A stretch of 64,000 bases of DNA from Pseudescherichia sp032055545 (GCA_032055545.1 DAMBQR010000015.1:3983-67982), one strand, 5' to 3'. Numbered from the stretch's first letter, positions 53,985 to 63,983 are shown. The notes: generated from the letters alone by a model not told the origin. Made by a program: numbers and translations.

Positions 53985-55106
53985 TCAGGACTCCAGCGCG
54001 ATGGCAACCTCGTAGCCGTGGGACTTCAGCAGCGAGTGTTTCTTAGCCGCTTCCAGATCCTTGGCGACCATCTCAGAGACCATCTCCTGCAGGGTGGTTT
54101 CCGGCTTCCAGCCCAGCTTCTCGTGCGCCTTGGTCGGATCGCCGAGCAGGGTCTCTACCTCTGCCGGACGGAAGTAGCGCGGATCGACGGCAACAATCAC
54201 ATCGCCCGCCTTCACGCCCGGTGCGTCGTGACCGGTAACGGAGACCACGATGCCCTTCTCGTCAACGCCGGTGCCCTCAAAGCGCAGCTTGATGCCCAGC
54301 TGCGCGGCAGCCATCTCAACGAACTGGCGCACCGAGTACTGCACGCCGGTCGCGATAACGAAATCTTCCGGGTGATCCTGCTGCAGCATCATCCACTGCA
54401 TTTTCACGTAGTCTTTGGCATGGCCCCAGTCACGCAGGGAGTCCATGTTGCCGAGATAGAGGCAGGACTCGAGGCCCTGGGCGATGTTGGCAATACCGCG
54501 GGTGATTTTGCGGGTTACGAAGGTCTCGCCGCGGCGCGGGGATTCGTGGTTGAACAGAATGCCGTTGCAGGCATACATGCCGTAGGATTCACGGTAGTTA
54601 ACGGTGATCCAGTAGGCGTAGAGCTTCGCCACCGCATATGGTGAGCGCGGGTAGAACGGCGTGGTCTCTTTCTGCGGGATCTCCTGCACCAGGCCATACA
54701 GCTCAGAGGTGGAGGCCTGGTAGAAACGGGTTTTCTTCTCAAGGCCGAGGAAGCGGATCGCCTCCAGCAGGCGCAGGGTGCCCATGCCATCAACGTCGGC
54801 GGTATACTCCGGGGACTCGAAGGAGACCGCTACGTGGCTCATTGCCCCCAGGTTGTAAACTTCATCTGGCTGCACTTCCTGCAGAATACGCGTCAGGTTG
54901 GAGCTGTCGGTCAGATCGCCATAGTGCAGATGGAATTTCGGGTTGCTGGCGTGCGGATCCTGGTAGATGTGGTCCACGCGCTCGGTGTTAAACGAAGAGG
55001 CGCGACGCTTGATGCCGTGAACCTCGTAGCCTTTCTCCAGCAGCAGCTCCGCCAGATAAGAGCCATCCTGCCCGGTCACGCCGGTGATGAGAGCGACTTT
55101 AGACAT
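53985..55106 (-). CDS. gmd: GDP-mannose 4,6-dehydratase
   Basis: A 373-residue dehydratase producing the 4-keto-6-deoxymannose intermediate of GDP-fucose. The nucleotide-binding start is LITGVTGQDGSYLAELLLEK; the catalytic Thr/Glu lie in ASTSELYGLVQEIPQ and the YxxxK in RSPYAVAKLYAYW. It is the E. coli length. Confidence 0.97.
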   Translation of the reverse strand: MSKVALITGVTGQDGSYLAELLLEKGYEVHGIKRRASSFNTERVDHIYQDPHASNPKFHLHYGDLTDSSNLTRILQEVQPDEVYNLGAMSHVAVSFESPEYTADVDGMGTLRLLEAIRFLGLEKKTRFYQASTSELYGLVQEIPQKETTPFYPRSPYAVAKLYAYWITVNYRESYGMYACNGILFNHESPRRGETFVTRKITRGIANIAQGLESCLYLGNMDSLRDWGHAKDYVKMQWMMLQQDHPEDFVIATGVQYSVRQFVEMAAAQLGIKLRFEGTGVDEKGIVVSVTGHDAPGVKAGDVIVAVDPRYFRPAEVETLLGDPTKAHEKLGWKPETTLQEMVSEMVAKDLEAAKKHSLLKSHGYEVAIALES

Positions 55107-55133
55107 AGTTATTTTCTCCAGACTTATCAGAAA

Positions 55134-55682
55134 TTATTCAGTTTCTACGCGTTCGCGTATCACCACTGCGGGATTGCCACGGCAGATGGCGTTGGCCGGT
55201 AGCGATTTAAAAACGCTGCTCCGCGCCCCTACCACCGTGCCGCTGCCAATCGTGACCCCTGGGGCAACAAACACATCCGTTGCCAGCCAGCACTTCTCGC
55301 CAATCACAATAGGCGTCGCGTTAATAGCAAAATGCGCGCTTAAATAGTCGTGACTGCCGGTACACAAATAACACTTTTGTGACACTACCGAATTAGCGCC
55401 GAGGGTAATCTCACCCAGCGTATATAAAACGGCATCGTCTCCTACCCAGCTATAGTCTCCGAGGGTCAATTTCCACGGATAGGTAATCTTTACTGACGGA
55501 CGAATGACTACGTTTTTTCCGATTTTTGCCCCAAACAGACGCAATAAAAAAGCCCGCCAGCGATACATGACCTGCGGCGACCAGGCAAATAACGTTGCCT
55601 GTACTGCCCACCACAGCTGAACTTTAATAGCTCCTGCCCCCCGGAACCCTTTCGGCACCGAGAATCCTTTTAAATCCTGCAT
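55134..55682 (-). CDS. wcaF: Colanic acid acetyltransferase WcaF
   Basis: A 182-residue left-handed beta-helix (hexapeptide repeat) acetyltransferase, identical in length to E. coli WcaF. The repeats begin around IGKNVVIRPSVKITYPW, with ATDVFVAPGVTIGSGTVVGA near the end. It should O-acetylate a fucose of the repeat unit from acetyl-CoA on the cytoplasmic face. Confidence 0.95.
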   Translation of the reverse strand: MQDLKGFSVPKGFRGAGAIKVQLWWAVQATLFAWSPQVMYRWRAFLLRLFGAKIGKNVVIRPSVKITYPWKLTLGDYSWVGDDAVLYTLGEITLGANSVVSQKCYLCTGSHDYLSAHFAINATPIVIGEKCWLATDVFVAPGVTIGSGTVVGARSSVFKSLPANAICRGNPAVVIRERVETE

Positions 55683-55697
55683 GGTTATCCCTTATAT

Positions 55698-56444
55698 TTA
55701 GGCTTTGTGATATAAGGCTTTGGTCTTTCCGGTAGTACGTACGCGTAAGAAATAAGAGAGCTGCACCCAGAAGCCGGGCACGCGCAATATCTTTCGCTGG
55801 ACCTTTCTGGCATCGTTACAGAGTTCGAGATTATTGGACGTTGAGACGCCACCCATTGAAAATTCAGACACCAACCCCTTTACACGTTTAAAGGGATAGC
55901 CCGCTTTAAACATTCTGGCGGCCAGCGCATAATCCGATGAAACTTTATATTGCAGATCGTAGGGATAGGTTTTTAAGCCACTCACCGGGAAAAAAATCGC
56001 CTGGTGGCTGGCGGGCAGGCTGTGATAAATATACCAGCCATGCTTGGCGCTGCGGCGTATTTTTGTCCCATCGCCAAAGTCCAGCAGCGCGTCGCCAATA
56101 TACATCGCCTTTTCGCGCTCGTCTGCCAGCTGGCGAACCACGTCAGCGACATCCTCGTGGAAGATATCGCCCGAGTTGAGGAACAGGGCAAAACGCCCTT
56201 CCGCCAGCGCAACGCCCTTGTTCATGGCGTCATAGATGCCGTTATCCCTCTCGCTTACAAAGCGTAAGTTATACTCACCGTTAAGGTTTTCCAGAAATTC
56301 CCGGGTGCCGTCGTTAGAGCCGCCATCCACCACAATCCACTCAAAAGTGATCTCTTTTGCCCGCGCCAGATGGGCCAGTGAGGCATGTGTTTTCACCACG
56401 CCCGCATAGTTACGGAAGGCAACGGTAATGACACTGAGCAGCAT
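55698..56444 (-). CDS. wcaE: Colanic acid glycosyltransferase WcaE
   Basis: A 248-residue GT2 enzyme, the E. coli length. The start MLLSVITVAFRNYAGVVKTH, the nucleotide site WIVVDGGSNDGTREFL and LFLNSGDIFHEDV (a DxD-like region with Ser-Gly-Asp) are seen. It is one of the colanic acid transferases, reported to add a fucose. Confidence 0.95.
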   Translation of the reverse strand: MLLSVITVAFRNYAGVVKTHASLAHLARAKEITFEWIVVDGGSNDGTREFLENLNGEYNLRFVSERDNGIYDAMNKGVALAEGRFALFLNSGDIFHEDVADVVRQLADEREKAMYIGDALLDFGDGTKIRRSAKHGWYIYHSLPASHQAIFFPVSGLKTYPYDLQYKVSSDYALAARMFKAGYPFKRVKGLVSEFSMGGVSTSNNLELCNDARKVQRKILRVPGFWVQLSYFLRVRTTGKTKALYHKA

Positions 56445-56455
56445 TTTTTACCTCG

Positions 56456-57676
56456 TCAGGATTGAGTAATATTTAGCGCCTTGCGCAAAATAAACGGGCA
56501 AACGATCAAGAACGCGTATTCCGGGCTAAAAATCGAACCGGTAAAAAAGAGCGACACCGGCATAAATAGATACAGCTGAACACGATAATTCTGATTATTA
56601 CCAAATGCGTTGATCATCATTTTTAAGACTTTACTCATGTACCATACGGTCAGTACTACAGCGCACCAGGAAAAATAAATAATCAGCAGATACAGACCAT
56701 TGTCTATTGTTTTTCCGACGTCCGCACCGTTAAAGATTCCGAATGATGCAACATATTCATAAAGCGATCCAAAACGTACTGCGCCATCGATATTGGTTAA
56801 TGCGCTGCCGACCATCGCCAGTGGACCGATGATTCGATAATAGGAAGAGGAGCCTTCCGTACCGAGATCGCCGAGTCGTTCGGAAATATACGGAAATGCA
56901 AACACGATACCGACCATAAAAACGGCTAACGATATTATTGCCAGCGGCAGCTTTTTCTTAATCGCCTCTTTATTCAGATACTGAAACGCCCACTCCAGCA
57001 AATAAAACAGAATAAAGGTCATGACCCCGGAGAACGATCCTGAAAGAACTATCCCTGCCAGAATCATACCATCAGTTTTAGGGGTCTTGATACCAAACTG
57101 TTTGATGCTCAGCCAAATTGAGATTAATGCCAGAGCGAAGAAAGCCGGTTCGAAATAGAGCGCCGTGGTTCGCTTCCCGCCGAACTTGATAAAATTCAGC
57201 ACGTAGCTGTTGGAGTAGATCAGATATTTCGAGATCGTCTCCATCAGGCTGCTACCGCCGGAGAGAATAATCTGCGCCATCTCCATCGCCGCCAGGGTGA
57301 CGATCAGCCCCACCACCAGGTAGAAGAAACGCAGGATCTTACGGTAGTTGTGGGGCGAGACGACCTTAAAGCGGATGCTCCACACCATACCGATAATGAT
57401 CACGATGTTGATAAACAGCAGCGTGGAGGTGGCATACTTGCTGGCGTTAAACGATCGGCCAAACAGGTAGTTAAAGACGGTCAGCCCGGCCCCGATCCCC
57501 AGCGCAATCAGCAGCTTCTTCACGCTGATCCTGTCAACGAAGAGCAGCAGCAGCACCGGTAAAAAGGTGACGATGGTGATGGGGAAGCTCTCCCCCAGCT
57601 GGGCAATTTTGACGTTGACCAGCAGGTAGGTCAGCGGCAGCAGCAGATAGCTACAGACTCTGATAGAACGCGACAT
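56456..57676 (-). CDS. wcaD: Colanic acid polymerase WcaD (predicted)
   Basis: A 406-residue polytopic membrane protein (E. coli: 405) with about ten membrane segments and a periplasmic loop including FGGKRTTALYFEPAFFALAL. It is the Wzy-type polymerase of the colanic acid system. The chosen ATG at 57676 starts MSRSIRVCSYLLLPLTYLLV, matching the family. It lies inside the end of wcaC (26-base overlap), which suggests coupled translation. Confidence 0.94.
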   Translation of the reverse strand: MSRSIRVCSYLLLPLTYLLVNVKIAQLGESFPITIVTFLPVLLLLFVDRISVKKLLIALGIGAGLTVFNYLFGRSFNASKYATSTLLFINIVIIIGMVWSIRFKVVSPHNYRKILRFFYLVVGLIVTLAAMEMAQIILSGGSSLMETISKYLIYSNSYVLNFIKFGGKRTTALYFEPAFFALALISIWLSIKQFGIKTPKTDGMILAGIVLSGSFSGVMTFILFYLLEWAFQYLNKEAIKKKLPLAIISLAVFMVGIVFAFPYISERLGDLGTEGSSSYYRIIGPLAMVGSALTNIDGAVRFGSLYEYVASFGIFNGADVGKTIDNGLYLLIIYFSWCAVVLTVWYMSKVLKMMINAFGNNQNYRVQLYLFMPVSLFFTGSIFSPEYAFLIVCPFILRKALNITQS

Positions 57677-58868
57677 ACTCCTCCAGCATCTGCTCTCCGC
57701 TATAGGCCTGACGGCTGCGCGCCCGGAATGCCTCCAGCGAGGTGCCAAATACTGCCTCGGCAATCTCCGCTTTTGGCCGCTGAACCAGCGCCAGAACCGT
57801 CTTCTCGTCGAAGGTCATGCCGCCAGATTTACGCAGCACCTCGTGCGCCGCATCGCTATGGGTGGCAATGACCGGCACGCCAATCGACAGCGCCTCACAC
57901 AGGATCAGCGGGTAGTTATCGACCCGGGAGCTAAACACCAGCGCATCCATCTGGTTCAGCTCGCTCATCAGCTGGCGCTTGTCGGTTAAGAAGCCGTGGT
58001 TGATCACGTTCTCCCCTTCGAAGGGTGAGAACTTGCCGAAGGTGTGCAGCTCAACGCGCTTGCCAAGATCCATCATCTTCTGCACCAGCTTTTGATTGGT
58101 TTTGCCGTCGTAGCGCAGGTCGTGAGCAACGATAGCTATTTTCGGCGCGCCCTGGCCGCTGGCAACCGGCGGCAGCTCAGCAAGGATTGCCTCGGTAGCG
58201 ACGTCGATGCCGTTATTGATGATCTTGCAGCGGCCCTGGCCATAGATGCTGTTAAAGGCATCGGCCACGTGCTGGCTGGGGGAGATAAAGTGGCACCCGA
58301 GGGCGATCATCTCGCTAAACAGGCGGCGCTTGCCCGCCACCAGGCTATGGGCGCGATCCACTTTTACCGGCGGATAGTTATCCAGTGTGGGACAGGTCTG
58401 ACAGTGGGTTTTCCACCCTTCGCAGCCGTCGGTAAAGGCACAGCGTCCGGTAACGCTCCAGTGATCGTGCAGGGTCCAGACCAGGGTCACGTCGCGCCGG
58501 CTGGCGGTGACGCGCTGGCAAAACGCTACGACCTTGTCCAGCTTCAGCCAGTAGCTGTGCATCACGTGGAAGTGCAGCACTACCGGTCCCTGAGAGCGGA
58601 TCACCTCAAGGTAAAGGTCGTTGAGATCGCCAAACATATCGCGATTGAAGAGGCGAAACAGCGCCAGGTTGGCAATCGAGGTCAGGCGCGGCGTGTGCTT
58701 GATCACCTCTGGATAGCTGTCGTGGCTGACGCTCTTCCTGCCGCCCTTGCCGTAGCCGTAGACGAAGCGCGAGCGCATCCCCTGCTGCAATGCCCGCTGG
58801 TGCAGATCGAGGGCCACGCCAGCCGCGCCCCCTTCGGCCAGGCGGACGTTGAACTGTAAAATATTCAT
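57651..58868 (-). CDS. wcaC: Colanic acid glycosyltransferase WcaC
   Basis: A 405-residue GT4-type transferase starting MNILQFNVRLAEGGAAGVAL. The donor-domain stretch IAIVAHDLRYDGKTNQKLVQ and the motif SSRVDNYPLILCEALSIGVP (with EX7E position altered: D...E) match E. coli WcaC. It is reported as a galactosyltransferase of the repeat unit. It overlaps wcaB by four and wcaD by 26 bases. Confidence 0.95.
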   Translation of the reverse strand: MNILQFNVRLAEGGAAGVALDLHQRALQQGMRSRFVYGYGKGGRKSVSHDSYPEVIKHTPRLTSIANLALFRLFNRDMFGDLNDLYLEVIRSQGPVVLHFHVMHSYWLKLDKVVAFCQRVTASRRDVTLVWTLHDHWSVTGRCAFTDGCEGWKTHCQTCPTLDNYPPVKVDRAHSLVAGKRRLFSEMIALGCHFISPSQHVADAFNSIYGQGRCKIINNGIDVATEAILAELPPVASGQGAPKIAIVAHDLRYDGKTNQKLVQKMMDLGKRVELHTFGKFSPFEGENVINHGFLTDKRQLMSELNQMDALVFSSRVDNYPLILCEALSIGVPVIATHSDAAHEVLRKSGGMTFDEKTVLALVQRPKAEIAEAVFGTSLEAFRARSRQAYSGEQMLEEYVAFYQSL

Positions 58869-59356
58869 CTGATCACCTTCACCCGCGCTTTCTCACCGAC
58901 CACCAGCGCATTGTCCGGGACGCTGTCCAGCACCACGCTACCTGCCCCGATGGTGACACCGTTGCCAATGGTGATATCGCCAATGATGACCACGTTGGCC
59001 CCCAGCTCCACGCCGTTACCAATCACCGGACAGGCGAGACTGTCGTCGCCCCGATTGCCGATGGTGACGCCGTGGCGAATGGTGAAGTCATCTCCCGCCA
59101 CGACGTGTTTGTTGATCACCACGGCATAGCCGTGATGGATGGTAAAACGCCGTCCGATGGTGGCTGCGGCCTGGATCTCATAGCCAAACAGGCACTCGGT
59201 AATAAAGCGGTAGAGCAGCAGCACCGGCGCGGCCCAGATGTTGTTAATGACGCTTTTTTTGCGCCACACCGAGCAAAAATGAGCGATACGGTAGGCCAAC
59301 ACCATGCAGCAGGGGCGCAGGCTCCAGTGGTTAGCGCGAAAATCCTCGAGACGCAT
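58865..59356 (-). CDS. wcaB: Colanic acid acetyltransferase WcaB
   Basis: A 163-residue serine acetyltransferase-like hexapeptide-repeat protein (E. coli: 162), with the repeat stretch IGNGVELGANVVIIGDITIG and the His of FTIHHGYAVVIN near 75-90 likely catalytic. It is thought to acetylate a sugar of the unit. Its start codon overlaps the wcaA stop (TAATG). Confidence 0.95.
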   Translation of the reverse strand: MRLEDFRANHWSLRPCCMVLAYRIAHFCSVWRKKSVINNIWAAPVLLLYRFITECLFGYEIQAAATIGRRFTIHHGYAVVINKHVVAGDDFTIRHGVTIGNRGDDSLACPVIGNGVELGANVVIIGDITIGNGVTIGAGSVVLDSVPDNALVVGEKARVKVIR

Positions 59357-60201
59357 TATTTACTCCGCAGCCCGTAGGCAAGACGCTTGCCGTTGCGCAG
59401 GGAGAGCAGGGTCAGCAGGGTGCGCAGGGTCATCCGCTTGTTGCGGATCTGGTAGAGCGTAAAGAGCTGGTACTTCTTGCTGGCCCGATCGAACTTGTCT
59501 TTATGCTTGCGGTAGAAGTGGAAGTAGCCGGAGAACTTCTTCGGCGAGGTGGTGATCTGCATCTCTCCGTGGTTAACGTGCAGGATCTGCGTCGCCTCCT
59601 CCACCTTCCATGGCTCGCCATACTCCACCACCATCCGCAGGAAGATGTCGTAGTCCTGGGCCGCCTTCAGCTCGACGTCGAACAGGCAGGCTTTGAAGCG
59701 CGAGGCCAGGGTAAAGACCTGGTTGCCAATAATGTTGCGCTTGTAGAACAGCGTCCGCGAATAGGGGGACTTCGGATAGAGCGGCAGGCTGGCCGGCTGG
59801 GCATAGACCTCCCCCTCGCAAACGTAGTCGTTGGCGTAGAGGAAAGCGTGAGTCACCAGCTGATGCTTATGCGCAAGGAAGACCGACAGGCGGTCCGGCG
59901 TCCACTCGTCGTCGTCGTCGATCCCGGTAATATAGTGCCCCTGCGCCTGCAAAATGGCCTGGTTGCGCACCGCGCAGGCACCGGAGTTGAACGGGTTGCG
60001 GACGTAGGTCACGCGCGGATCGTTAAGGTCCGCAACGTACTGCTCAAGCTGTTCATAATTCGCCGAGCAGTCGTCAACGACGATCATCTCCCAGTGCGGA
60101 TAGTCCTGGCGTAAAACCGACTTGATAGCGCGGATCGCCAGCTGCTGACGGTTCCACGTCGGCATATAAATGGAGATTGTTGGGTAATTAGCTGTTGTCA
60201 T
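59356..60201 (-). CDS. wcaA: Colanic acid glycosyltransferase WcaA
   Basis: A 281-residue GT2 enzyme (E. coli: 279) with ISIYMPTWNRQQLAIRAIKS at the start, IVVDDCSANYEQLEQY and the metal-binding GIDDDDEWTPDRL near residue 95. It is the first transferase gene after wzc and lies 28 bases from it. Confidence 0.96.
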   Translation of the reverse strand: MTTANYPTISIYMPTWNRQQLAIRAIKSVLRQDYPHWEMIVVDDCSANYEQLEQYVADLNDPRVTYVRNPFNSGACAVRNQAILQAQGHYITGIDDDDEWTPDRLSVFLAHKHQLVTHAFLYANDYVCEGEVYAQPASLPLYPKSPYSRTLFYKRNIIGNQVFTLASRFKACLFDVELKAAQDYDIFLRMVVEYGEPWKVEEATQILHVNHGEMQITTSPKKFSGYFHFYRKHKDKFDRASKKYQLFTLYQIRNKRMTLRTLLTLLSLRNGKRLAYGLRSK

Positions 60202-60229
60202 TTCTTGTTCCCAGGGTTGCCTGTAGCGC

Positions 60230-62392
60230 TTATTTGGAGTCCGACTTATATTCGTACTCGTAATAGCCGTAGTCCTGATATCCTGTCGCCCGACGGAAGA
60301 TAGAGTTCAGGATCACGCCTTTCACCTGAATGCCGTTCTGTGCAAAGCGGCTTAGGCTGGTCTCCACCTCTTTCAGGGTGTTAACCGCATAGCGCGCCAC
60401 CATCAGAGTAGTGCCGGCATGGCGTCCAACCACCGCCGCATCGGTTACCGCGAGGATCGGCGGCGTATCGATCAGCACCAGGTCGTAGCGGCTGCTGGCC
60501 CATGCGAGCAGCTGCGAGAAACGTTCACTCATCAGCAGCTCAGAAGGGTTAGGTGGCACCTGGCCGCGCGGCACCAGATCGAAGTGGGTAATGGCGGTGG
60601 GCTTCACGCAGGTGGAGAAATCCCCCTGCCCTGCCAGGATGTCAGAGAGCCCGTTGACGTTATCGGTACCGAGCAGTTCATGGGTGTAGCCCTTGCGCAT
60701 GTCGCAGTCGATCATCAGCACGCGCTTGTTGGTCTGGCTGATCACCGCCGCCAGGTTGGCACAGACGAAAGTTTTACCGATCGACGGGCTGACCCCGGTC
60801 ATCATCAGCACGTTATTGCTGGCCTGCATCATGGCAAAGTGCAGGCTGGTACGCAGGCTGCGGATCGCCTCGATAGCCAGGTCGGTCGGGTTGCCCACCG
60901 CCAGCAGCTGGCTCTGCTTGAAGCGCTTGCTGCCTTTGCTGGTGGTCACACTGTCACGGGCTTTCTGCCACTCGGAGAGCGGAATGCTGGCGTAAACGCT
61001 GATGCCGTTCTCTTCCAGCACCTGCGGACTCTCGATCCCGCGGTTGAACAGCGAGCGCAGCAGCACGCCAACGACGGAGAGCATCAGGCCGAGAATAATG
61101 CTGCCGAGAATAATCAGCGCCTTCTTCGGCTTCAGCACGCCGGGCTGATCGATAGCCGGATCGACAATACGCACATCCCCTACCGTGCTGGCCTCGGTGA
61201 TCTTCAGCTCCTGCTGTTTATTCAGCAGCTGCATATAGACCTGCTGGCCGGACTCTACGTCACGGGTCAGGCGCACAATCTCCTGCTGGGTTTTTGGCAT
61301 CGCGGAGACGCGCCCGCTGAGGCGACCCTTCTCCTCCTCCAGCGCCCGGCGTTTCTCCAGCAGCGTGCGGTAGGCCGGGTGCGCTTTGGTATAGAGCTTG
61401 GAGATCTCCGCCTCTTTAAAGGTCAGCTCGTTAAGCTGGGCGTCAATGTTAACCATGGAATCGAGCACCGCCTTCGCCTCCAGCGGCAGGTCTACCGAAT
61501 CCTTATCCTGACGGAAGGCGTTAAGCTTGTTCTCCGCCTCATCAAGATTCGCCCGCACCTCCGGAAGCTGTTTCGCGAGGAAGGCCAGGCTTTTCGCCGC
61601 CTCTTCCGATTTACGCTCCACGTTCTGTGCCAGATAGTTACGGGTGATGCTGTTAAGAATGGCGCGGATCTGGTTGCGATCCTCACCGGTAAAGCTCAGG
61701 CTGAGTACGCCGGTATCCTTTCCGTTCTCGGTCACCGACAGGTTATTTTGCAGATTGTTGATCACGCCCAGCGTCGAGAACTTCGTTACCGTAAACTCGC
61801 TGCCTTCCACTGCCTTAATCGCGCTAACCTCAAAGGTCACCCCCTCCTTTTGCAGCAGCTTGCCTACCTCGCCGCGGGCGCTGAACCCGGCGTCGCTGGT
61901 CAGCTGATACTGCTGCGGTCCCAACACGCTGAGGGTGAAGATCTGCTCGTTTGCGCCCTTGGGGAGCGTAAAGGTGGTGACCTTAACGGTTTCGTTCTGG
62001 CGGCCCTGAAGGCGATCCCACCCCGCCCCGAAGATCGGGAAGGTGTTTTTCGTCACGCCGATGTCGAGATCGAGATCGTCAACCGTTTTACCCAGCACCA
62101 TCCGCGACTTAATCAGCTGGATCTCTGCGTCAGAGGCGGGGGGCTTGTTGGAGAGCGCGCTGTTGAGGTTCTGCACCAGCGAGCCGCCGGCGTCCTGCTC
62201 AATCTGCACCAGCGCGTCGGCGCTGTAGATAGGGGTAGCGAACAGGGTATAGACCGCCGCTGCCAGCGCGAACAGGGCCGTAATCCCCAGCACCCACCAG
62301 CGCGCCTCAATAATGGTTCCCACAAGGCGGCCGATATCGATCTCATCACCGCCCGTCTGTGGGGCAGCAGCATGGTGTAATTTTTCTGTCAT
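60230..62392 (-). CDS. wzc: Tyrosine autokinase and co-polymerase Wzc
   Basis: A 720-residue inner-membrane BY-kinase (same as E. coli). Two membrane segments (near 32-52 and 425-445) flank a periplasmic coiled-coil Wzz-like domain. The cytoplasmic kinase has Walker A GVSPSIGKTFVCAN, Walker A' VLMIDCDMRKG, Walker B LVLIDTPP, and the C-terminal tyrosine cluster YQDYGYYEYEYKSDSK. Phosphorylation cycling with Wzb controls polymer length and export through Wza. The ATG at 62392 gives MTEKLHHAAAPQTGGDEIDI and lies two bases after wzb. Confidence 0.97.
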   Translation of the reverse strand: MTEKLHHAAAPQTGGDEIDIGRLVGTIIEARWWVLGITALFALAAAVYTLFATPIYSADALVQIEQDAGGSLVQNLNSALSNKPPASDAEIQLIKSRMVLGKTVDDLDLDIGVTKNTFPIFGAGWDRLQGRQNETVKVTTFTLPKGANEQIFTLSVLGPQQYQLTSDAGFSARGEVGKLLQKEGVTFEVSAIKAVEGSEFTVTKFSTLGVINNLQNNLSVTENGKDTGVLSLSFTGEDRNQIRAILNSITRNYLAQNVERKSEEAAKSLAFLAKQLPEVRANLDEAENKLNAFRQDKDSVDLPLEAKAVLDSMVNIDAQLNELTFKEAEISKLYTKAHPAYRTLLEKRRALEEEKGRLSGRVSAMPKTQQEIVRLTRDVESGQQVYMQLLNKQQELKITEASTVGDVRIVDPAIDQPGVLKPKKALIILGSIILGLMLSVVGVLLRSLFNRGIESPQVLEENGISVYASIPLSEWQKARDSVTTSKGSKRFKQSQLLAVGNPTDLAIEAIRSLRTSLHFAMMQASNNVLMMTGVSPSIGKTFVCANLAAVISQTNKRVLMIDCDMRKGYTHELLGTDNVNGLSDILAGQGDFSTCVKPTAITHFDLVPRGQVPPNPSELLMSERFSQLLAWASSRYDLVLIDTPPILAVTDAAVVGRHAGTTLMVARYAVNTLKEVETSLSRFAQNGIQVKGVILNSIFRRATGYQDYGYYEYEYKSDSK

Positions 62393-62394
62393 GG

Positions 62395-62838
62395 TTATCC
62401 CTGCTGAACGTGCAACGCCTGCGCCCACTGGCGGGCCGAGCGATCGAGTAAGGTGTAGACGGCCTCAAAGGCCTCGCGGCTTTTGCGGTAGGGGTCAGGG
62501 ATCTCGCGCTCGCCGTCCCAGTGACCAAACAGCATCACCTTGCCGCGCATCTCCGGTGCGATTTCGCACAGCGCGGCAATATGGCGCTTCTCCATCACCA
62601 GGATCAGGTCATACTCCCGGCACATCCGCCCGGTGATCTGCCGCGCGCTGTGCCCGGCCAGCGACAGCTGGTGATCCTCTGCTACGCTGGTTGCCGTGGC
62701 GTCCGCGCCTTTACCCACCAGCGCGCCCAGCCCGGCAGACTTCACCGTCAGGGCGGGCTGATAGTGCTTCAGCAGCCGCTCCCCCGTCGGAGAGCGGCAG
62801 ATGTTGCCCACGCATACCACCAGAATTTTGTTAAACAT
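62395..62838 (-). CDS. wzb: Low-molecular-weight protein-tyrosine phosphatase Wzb
   Basis: A 147-residue phosphatase that dephosphorylates Wzc. It has the CX5R active site in VCVGNICRSPTGE (Cys 9, Arg 15) and the general acid in DPYRKSREAF near 115. The ATG at 62838 is taken since it gives the family start MFNKILVVCVGN. It lies five bases after the wza stop. Confidence 0.97.
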   Translation of the reverse strand: MFNKILVVCVGNICRSPTGERLLKHYQPALTVKSAGLGALVGKGADATATSVAEDHQLSLAGHSARQITGRMCREYDLILVMEKRHIAALCEIAPEMRGKVMLFGHWDGEREIPDPYRKSREAFEAVYTLLDRSARQWAQALHVQQG

Positions 62839-62843
62839 GAGCG

Positions 62844-63983
62844 TTACCAGTTGTGAACGTCGCTGGCGGTGTCGGTCATGTAGCGAACGCCACTGATCGT
62901 CGGCAGCAACTGATTGATAAGGCGGTTCCAACGGGTAACCGGCGCGGTGGTGACGTAGACTACGTCGTAAGGCTGAAGCCGGAACTCCGTCGCCATCACC
63001 AGCGAGGTGGCATCGGACATATCGAGCTGGTAAATATTGGCCATCTTGCCGCTGCGTCCGCCCTCGCCCTTCAGCGGACGGATCACAAAGATGCCGCTGG
63101 CGTCGGAAGCGGTGAGATCCAGACCTTCGGCCTGGCCCAGCGCTTCGGTCAGGGTCATGCCGCTGAAGTCCATTTTGAGGGTGCTCTGTTTTTTCACTTC
63201 GCCCATCACGAACACTTTCAGATCGTCATTGCGCGGCACGAACAGAATGTCCCCCGGATAGAGCAGGCGGTTCTGGCTCAGGTCGCCGTTCTGCATCAGC
63301 GCCTGCAGGGAGATACGCTGCTCGCGGCCGTCATGGGTGAGGACCACGTTGCGCCAGTCGGCGGTGTCGGTCAGGCCTCCGGCGGCGTTAATCGCATCCA
63401 GCACGGTAAGCGGCACGTTGGTAATGGCCTGCTGGCCTGATTTGTTTACCTGCCCGGAGATATAGGCTTTCTGCGAGCGGAAAGCGGCGATATTAACGTC
63501 AACCTGCGGGTCGGCGATGTACTGCGCTAAGCGGCCGGTAATATCACTGCGGATTTCAGCAAGGGTTTTGCCCACGACGTGGACTCTGCCAATGTAGGGG
63601 TAGAACATAGAGCCGTCGGGCTGAACCCAATTACCGGCGTCGCTGGAGCTGCGGTACTGCCCGGCGGGGGTGGTCAGCTCCGGGTGATCCCAGACGGTGA
63701 CGTTGAGGACATCCCCCGGTCCAACACGATACTGGTAGCTGGCGATCTCCTGGTCCAGCGACATGTTGGGTTGGGCGACGTTGGGTCGGGGTCGAAGCTG
63801 TTCTACCAGTCGGGGAGTCAAAGGATAAACATTCACCATGCGGTCGAGATCGAAATCAGCATCTTGCTGTTTAATCACATCCTTACCCATCGTGGTCATA
63901 TTGCTTCCGGGGAAAACCGTGCAACCACTCATCAAGGCCACAGATACCAATAATGGCATCAATTTCATTTTGGATTTCATCAT
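62844..63983 (-). CDS. wza: Outer-membrane polysaccharide export lipoprotein Wza
   Basis: A 379-residue outer-membrane translocon, the E. coli length. The lipoprotein signal ends LMSGC with Cys 21 acylated. Then follow the polysaccharide export domain YQYRVGPGDVLNVTVWDHPE and two SLBB-type domains (AYISGQVNKSGQQAITNVP and VFVMGEVKKQSTLKMD). The C-terminal amphipathic helix RWNRLINQLLPTISGV forms the outer-membrane barrel. It is the first gene of the colanic acid operon; its promoter with RcsAB and JUMPstart sites would lie past the right edge. Confidence 0.97.
   Translation of the reverse strand: MMKSKMKLMPLLVSVALMSGCTVFPGSNMTTMGKDVIKQQDADFDLDRMVNVYPLTPRLVEQLRPRPNVAQPNMSLDQEIASYQYRVGPGDVLNVTVWDHPELTTPAGQYRSSSDAGNWVQPDGSMFYPYIGRVHVVGKTLAEIRSDITGRLAQYIADPQVDVNIAAFRSQKAYISGQVNKSGQQAITNVPLTVLDAINAAGGLTDTADWRNVVLTHDGREQRISLQALMQNGDLSQNRLLYPGDILFVPRNDDLKVFVMGEVKKQSTLKMDFSGMTLTEALGQAEGLDLTASDASGIFVIRPLKGEGGRSGKMANIYQLDMSDATSLVMATEFRLQPYDVVYVTTAPVTRWNRLINQLLPTISGVRYMTDTASDVHNW

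Noticed and set aside
60419..62380. 653-codon plus-strand frame opposite wzc
   Set aside because: Antisense to the clear Wzc protein; its His/Arg-rich translation is typical of a reverse-complement shadow.
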